DNA from: Caballeronia pedi | GTDB taxonomy: Bacteria > Pseudomonadota > Gammaproteobacteria > Burkholderiales > Burkholderiaceae | DNA length: 64,000 nt | Assembly: GCF_001544915.2 (NCBI RefSeq) | Contig: NZ_FCOE02000008.1 | Location: 62,001 to 126,000, forward strand | Direction of reading: 5' to 3' | Shown here: positions 51,806 to 60,789 of the stretch, piece by piece | Layout: each line of letters opens with the position of its first letter | Position numbering within the stretch: position 1 is the first letter of the stretch | Position numbers and translations under genes: made by a program | Notes under the pieces: generated by a model | Seen by the model: only the letters and a program-made list of their open reading frames with translations | Told to the model about the DNA's origin: nothing | The model's database searches: none

Positions 51806-52590
51806 CCATGAAAGACGAGACCCTTGCCGCTGTCGTGCCGATGGTCATCATTCACGCACAGGCCGAGGAACCGCGCGAGTGCTGCGGCGTCGTCGTGCGC
51901 CGCGATGCCTCACTCGTGTATGTGGCCTGCCGCAACGTCGCGACCGAGCACGAGCATTTCGTCATCGACGGCAACGACTATGCACGCGCCGAGGATACCG
52001 GCCTCGTGATGGCGATCGCGCACTCGCATCCGTACCAGTCGCCCGAGCCATCGCTCGCCGATCGCACCGGCATCGAGCGGACCGGCCTGCCGTGGCTGAT
52101 CGTCAACGTGCCGACCGGTCACTACACGATTACGCGGCCCTCGGGCTTCAATGCACCGCTCGTCGGTCGTCCCTTCGTGCATGGCGTGCACGACTGCTAT
52201 TCGATCGTGCGTGACTACTACGCCGAGCAAGGCGTCATGCTCAACGACTACCCGCGCGCCTTCGGCTGGTGGGAGCAACGCGGCGGGCCTGACCTCTATC
52301 GGCAGAACTTCGCGAAGGAAGGGTTTCATATCGTGCTCGCGCACTCGCCGCAGACGCTCGACGATTACAACCGCATCAAGCGGAACGACCTGCTGCTGAT
52401 GAACATTCGCGCAGCGCACGACAACCATATGGCGGTATATCTCGGCGGCGGCGTCATGCTGCACCACTTGATCGGGCAGGCCTCGAAGCGCGAGGCTTAT
52501 CAGGAGTTCTACCAGCGGCGCACGACTGCCGTGCTGCGGCACGAGCGGTTCATGACGCCCGACGAACTGAAGGACGAACCGTCATGCTGA
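51802..52590 (+). CDS. Tail assembly protein K-like (JAMM plus NlpC/P60)
   Basis: A 262-residue two-domain protein. The JAMM metalloprotease set is Glu26, His74, His76, Ser84 and Asp87 (HSHPYQSPEPSLAD). The NlpC/P60 part has Cys132 (VHDCYSIVRDYY) and His209 (DNHMAVYLG). As in lambda K, it may cut peptidoglycan at infection. No other peptidoglycan hydrolase was recognised in the prophage. Confidence 0.9.
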   Translation: MTMKDETLAAVVPMVIIHAQAEEPRECCGVVVRRDASLVYVACRNVATEHEHFVIDGNDYARAEDTGLVMAIAHSHPYQSPEPSLADRTGIERTGLPWLIVNVPTGHYTITRPSGFNAPLVGRPFVHGVHDCYSIVRDYYAEQGVMLNDYPRAFGWWEQRGGPDLYRQNFAKEGFHIVLAHSPQTLDDYNRIKRNDLLLMNIRAAHDNHMAVYLGGGVMLHHLIGQASKREAYQEFYQRRTTAVLRHERFMTPDELKDEPSC

Positions 52591-53153
52591 CCGTCCGCTT
52601 ATACGGTGACCTCGGCGCACGCTTCGGGCGTCGCTACCTGCTTGACGTGCGATCGCCTGCCGAAGCGGTGCATGCACTGTGCGTGCAGCTTCCCGGCCTG
52701 CGTCGTTACTTCATTGAGCATGCGACACAGCAGTTCCGCGTGCGCGGCGTGCAGGACTACGACGAGCAGGACATGCACTATCCGCAAAGCACCGGCACGC
52801 TGAAACTCGTGCCGATGATCGAAGGCGCAGGTGCATGGGGCAAGGTACTCGGCGGCGCTGCCCTGGCGGTCATCGGCGCGGTCGCGATGGCCTACGGTCA
52901 ACCGTGGGGCGCGAAGGTCATCGCGCTCGGCGCTGCACTCGCAATGGGCGGCGTCGCGCAAATGATGGCCCCGCGCAATGCAGGCACAGCGACCCCGGAG
53001 AAAGCCGACAATCAGCCTTCCTTGGCCTTCGACGGTGCAGTCAATACGATGGGTCAAGGCGGGCCTGTGCCGCTCGGCTACGGGCATCTGATCGTCGGCT
53101 CGCAGATTATCTCGGTCGGGTTCTCGACGAACAATGAAGTGGTGATTCGATGA
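52584..53153 (+). CDS. Tail assembly protein I-like
   Basis: A 189-residue protein with a ubiquitin-like N-terminus (MLTVRLYGDLGARFGRRYLLDVRSPAEAVHAL), a hydrophobic Gly/Ala region (LGGAALAVIGAVAMAYGQPWG) and the closing PVPLGYGHLIVGSQIISVGFS, as in lambda I. Confidence 0.87.
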   Translation: MLTVRLYGDLGARFGRRYLLDVRSPAEAVHALCVQLPGLRRYFIEHATQQFRVRGVQDYDEQDMHYPQSTGTLKLVPMIEGAGAWGKVLGGAALAVIGAVAMAYGQPWGAKVIALGAALAMGGVAQMMAPRNAGTATPEKADNQPSLAFDGAVNTMGQGGPVPLGYGHLIVGSQIISVGFSTNNEVVIR

Positions 53154-56100
53154 CCGCGCTCGTGCGTGACCTCATGCCGATCGCGGGCGCTGGCGGCGGC
53201 GGTGGCAAGGGCGGCGGCTCAGGCGGCTCGTCGGCACCTGTCGAGGCTCCCGACTCGCTGCGCTCGATCCAGTACGCGCGGGTCATCAATCTAATCTGTG
53301 AGGGCGAGGTCGAAGGCATCGTCGGCGGCGCACAAGGCATCTTCGTCGATGACACGCGGCTACAGAACGCTGACGGCACGTGGAACTTTTCAGGGGCGGC
53401 GGTCGAGTGGCGCAGCGGCACGGCGAGCCAGCAGCCGATCGCAGGGTTCTCGGCGACCGAGAGCGAGAGCAGTGTCGGCGTCGCGGTGACTGCCGCCGCG
53501 CCGGTCGTGCGCTCGATCACGAACCCGAACATGACCTCGTTCCGTATCACGCTCGGATTCAATGCGCTCACGACACTGGACCCGACGAACGGCAACCTCT
53601 CGGGCGCATCGGTCACGCTCGGCATCGACGTTCAACGCAACGGCGGCGGCTTCGCTCGGATCTACACCGATACGGTCGATGGCAAGACGACGAGCCGTTA
53701 TCAACGGTCCTACCGCATCGACCTCATGAGCCGCTTCGGCACGATCGGCGGCACCTTCGATTTTCGTGTGGTGCGGGTCACGCCTGATGCAACCTCGGTC
53801 AACGTGACGGACAAGTTCCAGTGGGAGACGATGACCGAAATCGTCGACTCGCAGCTTATCTATCCGTACTCGGCACTGGCGGGCGTGCAGATCGATGCAT
53901 CGACATTCAAGGCCATTCCGAAGCTGGCCTTCGATATCAAGATGCGCCGCATACAGGTCCCGTCGAACTATGATCCGACGACTCGGGCCTATACGGGCAT
54001 ATGGGACGGTACGTTCAAAATCGCATGGAGCGACAACCCGGCGTGGGTTGTGTACGACCTCGTGACGACGGCCCGGTTCGGCCTCGGCAACTATCTGTCG
54101 GCGGCGCTCGTCGATAAGTGGACCCTATACACGATCGCGCAATATTGTGATGCCCTCGTGCCTGACGGCTTCGGCGGCATGGAGCCACGCTATACCTGCA
54201 ACGTGTATGTGCAGGCCCGCAGTGAAGCGATAGGCCTGCTGCAACAGTTCGCCAGCATCTTTAACGGCCTGCTGTTCTGGACCGGCGGCGCGCTCACCTT
54301 CGCTGCTGACATGCCCGCCGATACGACGGTCGTGTATGGCCGCTCGAACATCATCGACGGCGTGTTCAACTACGTCGGCACGCCGCTTAATCAGCGGCAC
54401 ACGACTGCGCTGATTACGTGGAACGATCCGGGCAACAAATACCAGCAGGCGATCGAGTACGTCGAGGATCAGGAAGGCGTAACCCGCTGGGGCGTGCGTG
54501 CCCTTGAGGTTCAGGCCTTCGGCTGCACGTCACGAGGACAGGCGCACCGCATCGGCAATTGGGCCTTGCTCAGTGAGCGGCTGCTCGGTGAGACGGTGAC
54601 GTTCCGCACCGGCATGAATGCCGCGTTCAGCAGGCCGGGCGATGTGTTCGCGACGACTGACGAGACACGTGCGGGCCTGCGCATGAGTGGCCGCGTCATG
54701 AGTGCGACGGCCTCGACGATCAGGATCGATGCACCGATCACGGTCGGCATCGCGCAGTTCTCGGTCATGCTGCCGAACGGCACGTTCGAGACCCGCACGA
54801 CCACGAACGCCTACGGCTCGACCGATACCGTTACGGTCAACCCGCCGTTCTCGGTTGCACCGACGCGCGGCTCAGTGTGGAGCTATCAAAGCAGCGACCT
54901 CGTGAATGAACAGTGGCGCTGCGTGGGTGTCACCGAGGATGACGACGGCAATGTCGAAATCAGCGGCATCGCCTACCGGCCCGACAAGTTCGCTGCGATC
55001 GAGCTGGGCCTGCAATTGCAGCCGCTGCCGACTTCGATCATTGATCCGTTCAACGTCGGACCCTGCACCGAACTGAAGGTCAAAGAGAGCAAGTATCAAA
55101 TGTCGCCCGTCGTCGTCGCTGCGCGTGCCACGTTCTCATGGCTCGCACCGCTCGGCGCGGTGCGCTTCAACGTGCTCTATCAAAAAGGCAGCGACGCGCC
55201 GGTCTACATTCAAAGCGGTATGCCGAGCATCGACGTGCAGCCGACCGAAGAGGGTCAATGGACCTTCACGGTGTGGGCGATCAATGCGATCGGCGTGACC
55301 AGCCCGCCCGCGACGATCGTCGTGCAGCTACGGGCCTTGAATCAGCCGCCCGGCGATGTGAAGGGCTTCCAGCTTGATATCTACAACGACAGCGCACAAC
55401 TCGGCTGGCTGCCTGCAACCGACCTCGACGTGATGGTCGGCGGGCAGGTGCATATCCGATACTCGACGCGGCTCACCACTGCGGTGACGTGGGAGGAAGC
55501 CAGCCCGATCGCGCAGTTCGCAGGATCACAGACGAGCGGCTTTGTCGCCCTCATGAAAGGCACGTACCTCGCAAAGTTCCGAAACTCGTCGGGCGCCTTC
55601 AGTACGAACGCGGCCTATATCATCAGCACGACAGGACCGCTGCGTGACTATAACCTCGTCGTCGATATGGCCCAGCAGCCGACCTTCACAGGCACGAAGG
55701 TCAATTGCGAAGTGCGTACCGGCGTGCTGTACCTGAGCCAGAACGCAGACCGCACGGCGGTCGCCCTGCATGCCGAGTACTACTTCATGCCGAAGTTCAT
55801 CGACCTCGCGAAGGTCTACACGATCCGCTGCTCGGCCTACATGGAGGGCGCAGTCTACGGCCTGCTTGATGACGTGGACTCATGGCCCGACTTCGATGCG
55901 CGGCTCGACGTGGACGGTTCGAAGATCGACGAAGGCGGCGCAATGGTCATGGTGTCGACCACGAACAAGGACCCGGCGACCGCTGCCGAGGCTGACTGGT
56001 CTACATACAAGCGGCTTGTCGTGTCAGACCTCACGTTCCGTGCTGCACGCTTCATGCTGCAAGAGGTCGTCCCGGACCTCACGACTGGCATGGGGATTAT

Positions 56101-56491
56101 CACGCTCGGCGTCAAGGTCGATGTGCCTGACCGCATCGAGTCGCGCAACAATGTCGCGATCGCAGCTGCGGGTACGACGATCAAATTCACTGTGCCGTTC
56201 AAGGATGCCCCGGCGATATCGATCATCGCGCAGGGCCTCGCGAGCGGCGATAAGTGGACGATCACAGGACAGAGCGCGACCGGCTTTACGATCGCGTTCC
56301 AGAACTCGGCAGGCACGGCGATCGCCAAGACCTGCGACTGGATCGCACGCGGCTACGGCTACGAGCATGTCGCGCTCGCCGGCCTCGGGCAGCAGGACCT
56401 CGAACGGGCCGACCTCGATGTGCTGATCGCACAGCGTGCGGCGATTGGCCCTGTCATGCAGCAACGCAACGAACTCGGAGATTGGTTATGA
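53150..56491 (+). CDS. Central tail tip / host-specificity protein J-like
   Basis: A 1,113-residue protein. The N-terminal part is conserved (DSLRSIQYARVINLICEGEVEGIVGGAQGIFVDDTRLQ, RYQRSYRIDLMSRFG). Fibronectin-type III domains lie near residues 630-810. The C-terminal 250 residues, which set host range in lambda J, contain a discoidin/galactose-binding-like region and end in a coiled segment. Start and stop overlap neighbours by four bases. Confidence 0.92.
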   Translation: MTALVRDLMPIAGAGGGGGKGGGSGGSSAPVEAPDSLRSIQYARVINLICEGEVEGIVGGAQGIFVDDTRLQNADGTWNFSGAAVEWRSGTASQQPIAGFSATESESSVGVAVTAAAPVVRSITNPNMTSFRITLGFNALTTLDPTNGNLSGASVTLGIDVQRNGGGFARIYTDTVDGKTTSRYQRSYRIDLMSRFGTIGGTFDFRVVRVTPDATSVNVTDKFQWETMTEIVDSQLIYPYSALAGVQIDASTFKAIPKLAFDIKMRRIQVPSNYDPTTRAYTGIWDGTFKIAWSDNPAWVVYDLVTTARFGLGNYLSAALVDKWTLYTIAQYCDALVPDGFGGMEPRYTCNVYVQARSEAIGLLQQFASIFNGLLFWTGGALTFAADMPADTTVVYGRSNIIDGVFNYVGTPLNQRHTTALITWNDPGNKYQQAIEYVEDQEGVTRWGVRALEVQAFGCTSRGQAHRIGNWALLSERLLGETVTFRTGMNAAFSRPGDVFATTDETRAGLRMSGRVMSATASTIRIDAPITVGIAQFSVMLPNGTFETRTTTNAYGSTDTVTVNPPFSVAPTRGSVWSYQSSDLVNEQWRCVGVTEDDDGNVEISGIAYRPDKFAAIELGLQLQPLPTSIIDPFNVGPCTELKVKESKYQMSPVVVAARATFSWLAPLGAVRFNVLYQKGSDAPVYIQSGMPSIDVQPTEEGQWTFTVWAINAIGVTSPPATIVVQLRALNQPPGDVKGFQLDIYNDSAQLGWLPATDLDVMVGGQVHIRYSTRLTTAVTWEEASPIAQFAGSQTSGFVALMKGTYLAKFRNSSGAFSTNAAYIISTTGPLRDYNLVVDMAQQPTFTGTKVNCEVRTGVLYLSQNADRTAVALHAEYYFMPKFIDLAKVYTIRCSAYMEGAVYGLLDDVDSWPDFDARLDVDGSKIDEGGAMVMVSTTNKDPATAAEADWSTYKRLVVSDLTFRAARFMLQEVVPDLTTGMGIITLGVKVDVPDRIESRNNVAIAAAGTTIKFTVPFKDAPAISIIAQGLASGDKWTITGQSATGFTIAFQNSAGTAIAKTCDWIARGYGYEHVALAGLGQQDLERADLDVLIAQRAAIGPVMQQRNELGDWL

Positions 56492-57606
56492 CACAAGTCG
56501 CCTCGTATCAGGTCCCCGCGCATCCGTCCGGTCTGGACATGCGTACGCAACTGAATGCGATCGTGCTCGCGCTCGTCGGTGATAACTCAGGACCGACTGC
56601 ACCGACCGTGACCTATCCCGGCATGATGTGGGGCGACACGACAGCGAACCGATTGAAGCGACGCACGAACGCCAACGATGCATGGGTGGACTTAGGTCCC
56701 ATTGATAACTTCCTCGCCGACGTGACGACCAGCGTAAACAACAAGGTCAACCGAAGCGGCGACACGATGACCGGCGCACTGACGCTCTCGAATACGGGGA
56801 CCATCTCGTACCAGCTTTATATGAAGGCAGGCAGCTATAACCCGCATATTCGCAGTAACTCCGCTTTGCCCGGCTTCGAGTGGGTCAATAGCGCGAACAA
56901 CGCCGTGCCTATGAGTCTGTCTGATTCGGGCGGCTTGGTTACGGCGGGTGGCATATCGAGCACGAACGGCACGATCCAAGTCAATAACTACAATCAATTT
57001 GTCGTGGCGGGCGCAGCAGGCAATGCACGGCTACGGGCCGATGCAGGTATCCCGAACGGGTACGGCGCGGGCGCGATCGGCTGCGGCTTTATCAACAGCG
57101 CAGGCAGTGCATGGAATATTCAGATAAGCGACAACGGCAACTATGGATGGCGCGGCTTTTCCTACAACGACATATCACGCGTCGCGAATAACGGTGATGC
57201 GAATGGCTATCGCACTGTGTTCGGCGGGGGCTGGCTAAAGCAGAACGAATACAACTACGGCGCGTATCACGACTTGATGCGAGCCGCGAGCGAGGACTAT
57301 GCATGGCGCATCCATTTCAACTTCACGAACGGTTACCTTGAGTTTCTGCGCAACGGTAGCGGCAACGTTCAGTTCTCGCCCGATGGCAACCTCTATTGCT
57401 CGGCCTTCGGATGGATATCGAACAAGGCGAACGCAGGCTCGCGCGTGCAATGGGATAGCGGCGTCAATGAGTGGGGGCCGATCAACGGGCCGACGACGCT
57501 CGACATGGGCGCACCGTGGGTGATGGAAGGCTGGCGCACGAACTCAAATGGCAATTGGGTCAGCGGTGCGCAATGGATTCGTGGTGTCGTCCTTCGGAAT
57601 CAATGA
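56488..57606 (+). CDS. Tail fibre protein
   Basis: A 372-residue fibre starting MTQVASYQVPAHPSGLDMRTQLNAIV. DTMTGALTLSNTGTI is a phage-fibre repeat-like motif; the middle is beta-rich with many Gly and Asn, and the C-terminus ends WVMEGWRTNSNGNWVSGAQWIRGVVLRNQ. It is a likely receptor-binding fibre. The start overlaps the J stop by four bases. Confidence 0.82.
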   Translation: MTQVASYQVPAHPSGLDMRTQLNAIVLALVGDNSGPTAPTVTYPGMMWGDTTANRLKRRTNANDAWVDLGPIDNFLADVTTSVNNKVNRSGDTMTGALTLSNTGTISYQLYMKAGSYNPHIRSNSALPGFEWVNSANNAVPMSLSDSGGLVTAGGISSTNGTIQVNNYNQFVVAGAAGNARLRADAGIPNGYGAGAIGCGFINSAGSAWNIQISDNGNYGWRGFSYNDISRVANNGDANGYRTVFGGGWLKQNEYNYGAYHDLMRAASEDYAWRIHFNFTNGYLEFLRNGSGNVQFSPDGNLYCSAFGWISNKANAGSRVQWDSGVNEWGPINGPTTLDMGAPWVMEGWRTNSNGNWVSGAQWIRGVVLRNQ

Positions 57607-58598
57607 ACATGACTAACGAAGAGCTTTGCTATCTGCTGCTGAAGTTCTATCCGGGAACAGTCAACGGCCTGCACTACCTCACCGGCCATCGGCTCGACAC
57701 TGAGGGCAAGCAACTCGGCGAGGCCTTCCTACAGTACTGGCGATTGCCGGACCCGCAGCCCTCACGCGGCCAACTCGTGACGTGGTGGGAACAGAACCGC
57801 GAAGAGGTTCAGGCCACGATCGCCGGTATCCATCATCGGTGGGAACGCAACGAGCGACTGCTCAAGGCCGACGCACTGGTCTATCGTGCCGAGGACTCGG
57901 GCGACGAAGCCCGAGCGGCTGCCGCGCGCAAGTATCGGCAGGCCCTGCGTGACGTGCCGCAGCTTGCCGGATTCCCTCATGCGTTCGAGTGGCCTGTGCC
58001 GCCTGAGGCCGATGAAGTCGAGAACGTCGCACGGCGCGATGCGGTCCTGAGGGACGTCGAGGCACGGTTCGCACAGCCGACGCCCATCGTGAGCATGCCC
58101 GCCGACCTGCTGCCGCCTGCCTCACTGTTGAGCGTGACCGAGGACGGCATGACCAGCCCGGCACTGCCGCCGCCGCCGCCGCCGATGTATCAATACGGCA
58201 ACCTCGAAACCGGTGAGACGATGAAGCCGCCCGAGCACCGCAAGCCAATCGTGCCTGTTCTCGGCCCGGATGGTAGGAGGACTACCGAAGGTGAGGACGG
58301 CGACGACGGAGAGCCGCTGCCGCATTCGCCCGGCTATGAAGAGGGCATACCGGCGAACGGAGGCACGTCCGAGAGCACGATTCCGGTCGCCGAGACGCCG
58401 CCGTTCGAGCCGAGTCCGCAACCTGACTTCCTCGAACTTCAGGACCCGCAGAACGCTGCCGCGATCGCACTCTCTGCGGACCCTGCCGAGAAGCTGCGGG
58501 CCTTCCTGAGCGCGAACCCCGACGTGCTGGACTTCATCGAGGACAACACGCCGCCGCCCGAGCCGCCGCCCGATCCTGACGCGGAGCCGAAGTCATGA
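57603..58598 (+). CDS. Tail-fibre-associated protein with Pro-rich C-terminus
   Basis: A 331-residue protein. The N-terminal 90 residues (LLKFYPGTVNGLHYLTGHRLDTEGKQLGEAFLQYWRLPDPQPSRGQLVTWWEQN) resemble XkdW-type tail proteins. After a helical part it becomes Pro/Glu-rich with PPPPPPMYQYGNLETGE. A fibre chaperone or connector is possible. Confidence 0.65.
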   Translation: MNMTNEELCYLLLKFYPGTVNGLHYLTGHRLDTEGKQLGEAFLQYWRLPDPQPSRGQLVTWWEQNREEVQATIAGIHHRWERNERLLKADALVYRAEDSGDEARAAAARKYRQALRDVPQLAGFPHAFEWPVPPEADEVENVARRDAVLRDVEARFAQPTPIVSMPADLLPPASLLSVTEDGMTSPALPPPPPPMYQYGNLETGETMKPPEHRKPIVPVLGPDGRRTTEGEDGDDGEPLPHSPGYEEGIPANGGTSESTIPVAETPPFEPSPQPDFLELQDPQNAAAIALSADPAEKLRAFLSANPDVLDFIEDNTPPPEPPPDPDAEPKS

Positions 58599-58900
58599 AA
58601 GCCGGATCGCTGGGCCTGCTAACGATTGCCCTGGCGGTGACCTCATGCGGCACGTTCAACCCGCCTAGCGGGACGATGGCCGGGCACAACACGACACTAC
58701 CGGCGCAGCCTGCCTGCCTGATCTTTTGCTTCGCCGAGGTCAGGTCAAGCATCGACACGCCGCCGCCGAGCGCAATGACGAAGAACAAGCAAGGTAAGAC
58801 CGCGCCTGCACCTGTGATCGTCCCGCCGCCAGTCATTAACACCGCACCCGCACAGAAGCCGCCCCCCACGGCCCCGATCCCTGACGGATCCCGCCCATGA
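58595..58900 (+). CDS. Proline-rich lipoprotein (o-spanin-like candidate)
   Basis: A 101-residue protein with signal peptide and lipobox (LALAVTSC, Cys18) and a C-terminal half rich in Pro (PAPVIVPPPVINTAPAQKPPPTAP). Pro-rich outer-membrane lipoproteins of this kind include Rz1-type spanins, but no Rz partner is visible. Other options are exclusion or moron lipoproteins. Confidence 0.6.
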   Translation: MKAGSLGLLTIALAVTSCGTFNPPSGTMAGHNTTLPAQPACLIFCFAEVRSSIDTPPPSAMTKNKQGKTAPAPVIVPPPVINTAPAQKPPPTAPIPDGSRP

Positions 58901-59058
58901 CACGGCGCGCGCGGCTCGTGCTGTGCTTCCTCGTCATTCTCGCCGTACTCGCAGCAGGCCTAACGACGCTCGTCTCAGTGCTCAAGACACCGCGCCGCCC
59001 GCCTGCTGTACTCCCTGCTGTTCAACCTGCCCGACCGGGCATCCCAACGAAGAGGTAA
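58897..59058 (+). CDS. 53-residue single-pass membrane protein
   Basis: Small gene starting at an ATGA overlap with the lipoprotein gene. It encodes 53 residues with one membrane helix (LVLCFLVILAVLAAGLTTLVSVL) followed by a basic Pro-rich tail (KTPRRPPAVLPAVQPARPG). It lies in the region where lysis genes would be expected, but holin or i-spanin identity is not supported. Confidence 0.6.
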   Translation: MTRRARLVLCFLVILAVLAAGLTTLVSVLKTPRRPPAVLPAVQPARPGIPTKR

Positions 59059-59063
59059 GGACC

Positions 59064-59249
59064 ATGAAGGTAAAGATCGAGAACCAAGGCGACAGCGATA
59101 TCCGCGTCGTGACGGACCATGACACCGTGAACGACACGACGCTCGAAACAGGGGCGACTGAAGTGTTCGAGTCGAACGACGAGGGCGTGATCGAGCTACG
59201 TGAACTCGGCAGCGACGAACAGCAGGGAGAGGAAGACGACAGGCCCTGA
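59064..59249 (+). CDS. Small acidic protein, last late gene
   Basis: A 61-residue acidic protein (MKVKIENQGDSDIRVVTDHDTVNDTTLETGATEVF, then IELRELGSDEQQGEEDDRP). AAGG precedes the ATG at 59064. Similar small proteins end late operons in other Burkholderia-type phages. Role unknown. Confidence 0.65.
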   Translation: MKVKIENQGDSDIRVVTDHDTVNDTTLETGATEVFESNDEGVIELRELGSDEQQGEEDDRP

Positions 59250-59257
59250 GGCAGGAC

Positions 59258-59286
59258 AAAAAAAGGCCCGCACGAGTGGCGGGCCG
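59258..59286 (-). terminator. Terminator ending the right-end leftward operon
   Basis: Seven-base-pair stem GGCCCGC / GCGGGCC; read on the minus strand it is followed by seven T residues (59,259-59,265). It may also weakly end late transcription. Confidence 0.85.
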
Positions 59287-59343
59287 AATGCATTCAACAC
59301 GACAGGCGGGCTGGTTACACCTGCCGCGAGCGGTCAGTATAGG

Positions 59344-59685
59344 TCATGCGTCACTGCGAGCCTGCATGGCTTGCTCCCACTCAATGCAGGCCGAACGCGT
59401 AATCAGGACCTTGCGGCCAATGTTTATCTCTTTCGGCCCGATGCCGTCACGGCGCATCTTGAACAGGGTCGAGCGCTCGATCTTATAGGCCTCGCAAAAC
59501 TCTGCGAGCGTCAGTGCGCCGAGGTCCGCAGGTGCGGGCCTGTCCTCTCTCTCTGCATACCTCGCGAAGGCCCTCAGGGCCTCACGCAAGGCGATGACAT
59601 GCTCTGAAGCCGAATCGGCCATCCCTGCGAGCCGTTCGAGCTCGTCCACCTTCCCCGACAATCCCTTGCTGGTCATTATCATCAA
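59344..59685 (-). CDS. Helix-turn-helix protein (AlpA/excisionase-like)
   Basis: A 113-residue protein whose C-terminal half is an AlpA/MerR-like winged helix (LGALTLAEFCEAYKIERSTLFKMRRDGIGPKEINIGRKVLITRSACIEWEQAM). The N-terminal half is helical. It is the last gene of the leftward right-end operon. The start overlaps the preceding gene by four bases. Confidence 0.7.
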   Translation of the reverse strand: MMIMTSKGLSGKVDELERLAGMADSASEHVIALREALRAFARYAEREDRPAPADLGALTLAEFCEAYKIERSTLFKMRRDGIGPKEINIGRKVLITRSACIEWEQAMQARSDA

Positions 59686-59924
59686 TCCGCCTTCAATGCC
59701 TCGTCAGCAGCCTGCACAAGGGCCTCGTACTGCTTGTCTGCTCTGACTGCATCGGCGAGCGCCCGCAAGGCTAAAGAGAGTCGTTCTAGCTGTGCGCCGC
59801 CCTGATCCCCGAAGTCGGCCAGCCGCTCTAGCTCCGACCACGGACCTTTGTCACCCTTCGCTGCTCGTTCAATCAAGAACGGCAGCAGGCCCCGCCATGT
59901 CGGCGTGCATTCAATCGTTCGCAT
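59682..59924 (-). CDS. Hypothetical phage protein
   Basis: An 80-residue helical protein (start MRTIECTPTWRGLLPFLIERAAKG). It overlaps the genes on both sides. No function recognised. Confidence 0.55.
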   Translation of the reverse strand: MRTIECTPTWRGLLPFLIERAAKGDKGPWSELERLADFGDQGGAQLERLSLALRALADAVRADKQYEALVQAADEALKAD

Positions 59925-60204
59925 CTTTGTTGTCCTCTGGATGAAAGGCGACCCATGCCGCCTCGGTTGCATTCCATGCCTCGTCGTCATTCATGACATA
60001 CGAGAGCGTCATATACCCATCGACCGAATAGCCGATCAACTGCGCGAACTGCTGCCGGTCCTCGGGAGTGAAGTCCAACATTGCCAGCTTGTTCATGTCA
60101 ATTCCGCCGTTATCGAGCAGATACTCGACAATGTGGTTGCGCTTGAACCGCACGGTGTTGCGGTCATCACGAACCAAGGGCTGCATCGGATGTTTAGGCT
60201 CCAT
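59911..60204 (-). CDS. Hypothetical phage protein
   Basis: A 97-residue protein (FKRNHIVEYLLDNGGIDMNKLAMLDFTPEDRQQFAQLIGYSVDGYMTLSYV). This helical pattern recurs in phages and plasmids as a short protein of unknown role. It overlaps the next gene by 14 bp. Confidence 0.6.
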   Translation of the reverse strand: MEPKHPMQPLVRDDRNTVRFKRNHIVEYLLDNGGIDMNKLAMLDFTPEDRQQFAQLIGYSVDGYMTLSYVMNDDEAWNATEAAWVAFHPEDNKDAND

Positions 60205-60212
60205 CCTTCCTC

Positions 60213-60335
60213 CTAGTAGTGTGCGGCGAGTGCCACTGTGACAAGTCCGACGACTGCGACCGCGATCAGCAGCAGCCCGGACACGAACAAGGGCGTCGCC
60301 TTATCCCTGCTTGGCTTGCTTGGCTTGCTTCGCAT
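60213..60335 (-). CDS. 40-residue membrane protein
   Basis: Short gene (start at 60335, MRSKPSKPSRDK) with one membrane helix (LFVSGLLLIAVAVVGLVTVALAAHY) and a basic N-terminus. It overlaps the larger membrane-protein gene by 35 bp. Confidence 0.5.
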   Translation of the reverse strand: MRSKPSKPSRDKATPLFVSGLLLIAVAVVGLVTVALAAHY

Positions 60336-60537
60336 CGACAACCTGTTTAACGAGATAGGTAAGCGGGAAAACGAAGCCGAGCAGCAGGCCTGCATTGGCC
60401 GATACCATCATCGAGCCGCCGATCAGTCCGAGCAGGAACAAGGCGAACAGCTTTGTGGCCCTGCCGAGCGAAGGGAAGTTCTTATACAGCCATGCAATGC
60501 AAACAACGATGATGAAAAACGCGGCGATACCGATCAT
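60301..60537 (-). CDS. Small multi-pass membrane protein
   Basis: A 78-residue protein with two or three membrane helices (IGIAAFFIIVVCIAWLY, LFALFLLGLIGGSMMV, AGLLLGFVFPLTYLV) and a charged KQAKQAKQG tail. Holin-like size, but it sits in the antirestriction operon. Function unknown. Confidence 0.6.
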   Translation of the reverse strand: MIGIAAFFIIVVCIAWLYKNFPSLGRATKLFALFLLGLIGGSMMVSANAGLLLGFVFPLTYLVKQVVDAKQAKQAKQG

Positions 60538-60785
60538 ACGGTCCTCGTGATTTTGAAAAGTCGGACCGGCTCACCGAGTCCGTCATGCTGGATCGCATAG
60601 CACAAGGTCATCGTGTATGCGGCTTGGCCTTCACTCTCGATGGCCTTGTGGATTGAGCGCTGATAGAAGCGGCGGGACCATTCGCCCTTGTCCAGCTCCA
60701 TCAGGAACTCGCCTTGCCCGAGCTTCGTCAAGTGCCAAGCGACGGAGCCAGCTTGCAGGTTAATGGTCGTGTCATGCATGGTCAT
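60534..60785 (-). CDS. Hypothetical phage protein
   Basis: An 83-residue protein (start MTMHDTTINLQAGSVAWHLTKLGQGEFLMELDKGEWSRRFYQRSI). It lies directly downstream of the ArdB-like gene with a four-base gap. No family recognised. Confidence 0.6.
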   Translation of the reverse strand: MTMHDTTINLQAGSVAWHLTKLGQGEFLMELDKGEWSRRFYQRSIHKAIESEGQAAYTMTLCYAIQHDGLGEPVRLFKITRTV

Positions 60786-60789
60786 GCCC

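Noticed and set aside
60301-60537. Membrane protein as the phage holin
   Set aside because: Size and helices fit, but it lies on the opposite strand in the antirestriction operon with no endolysin beside it.
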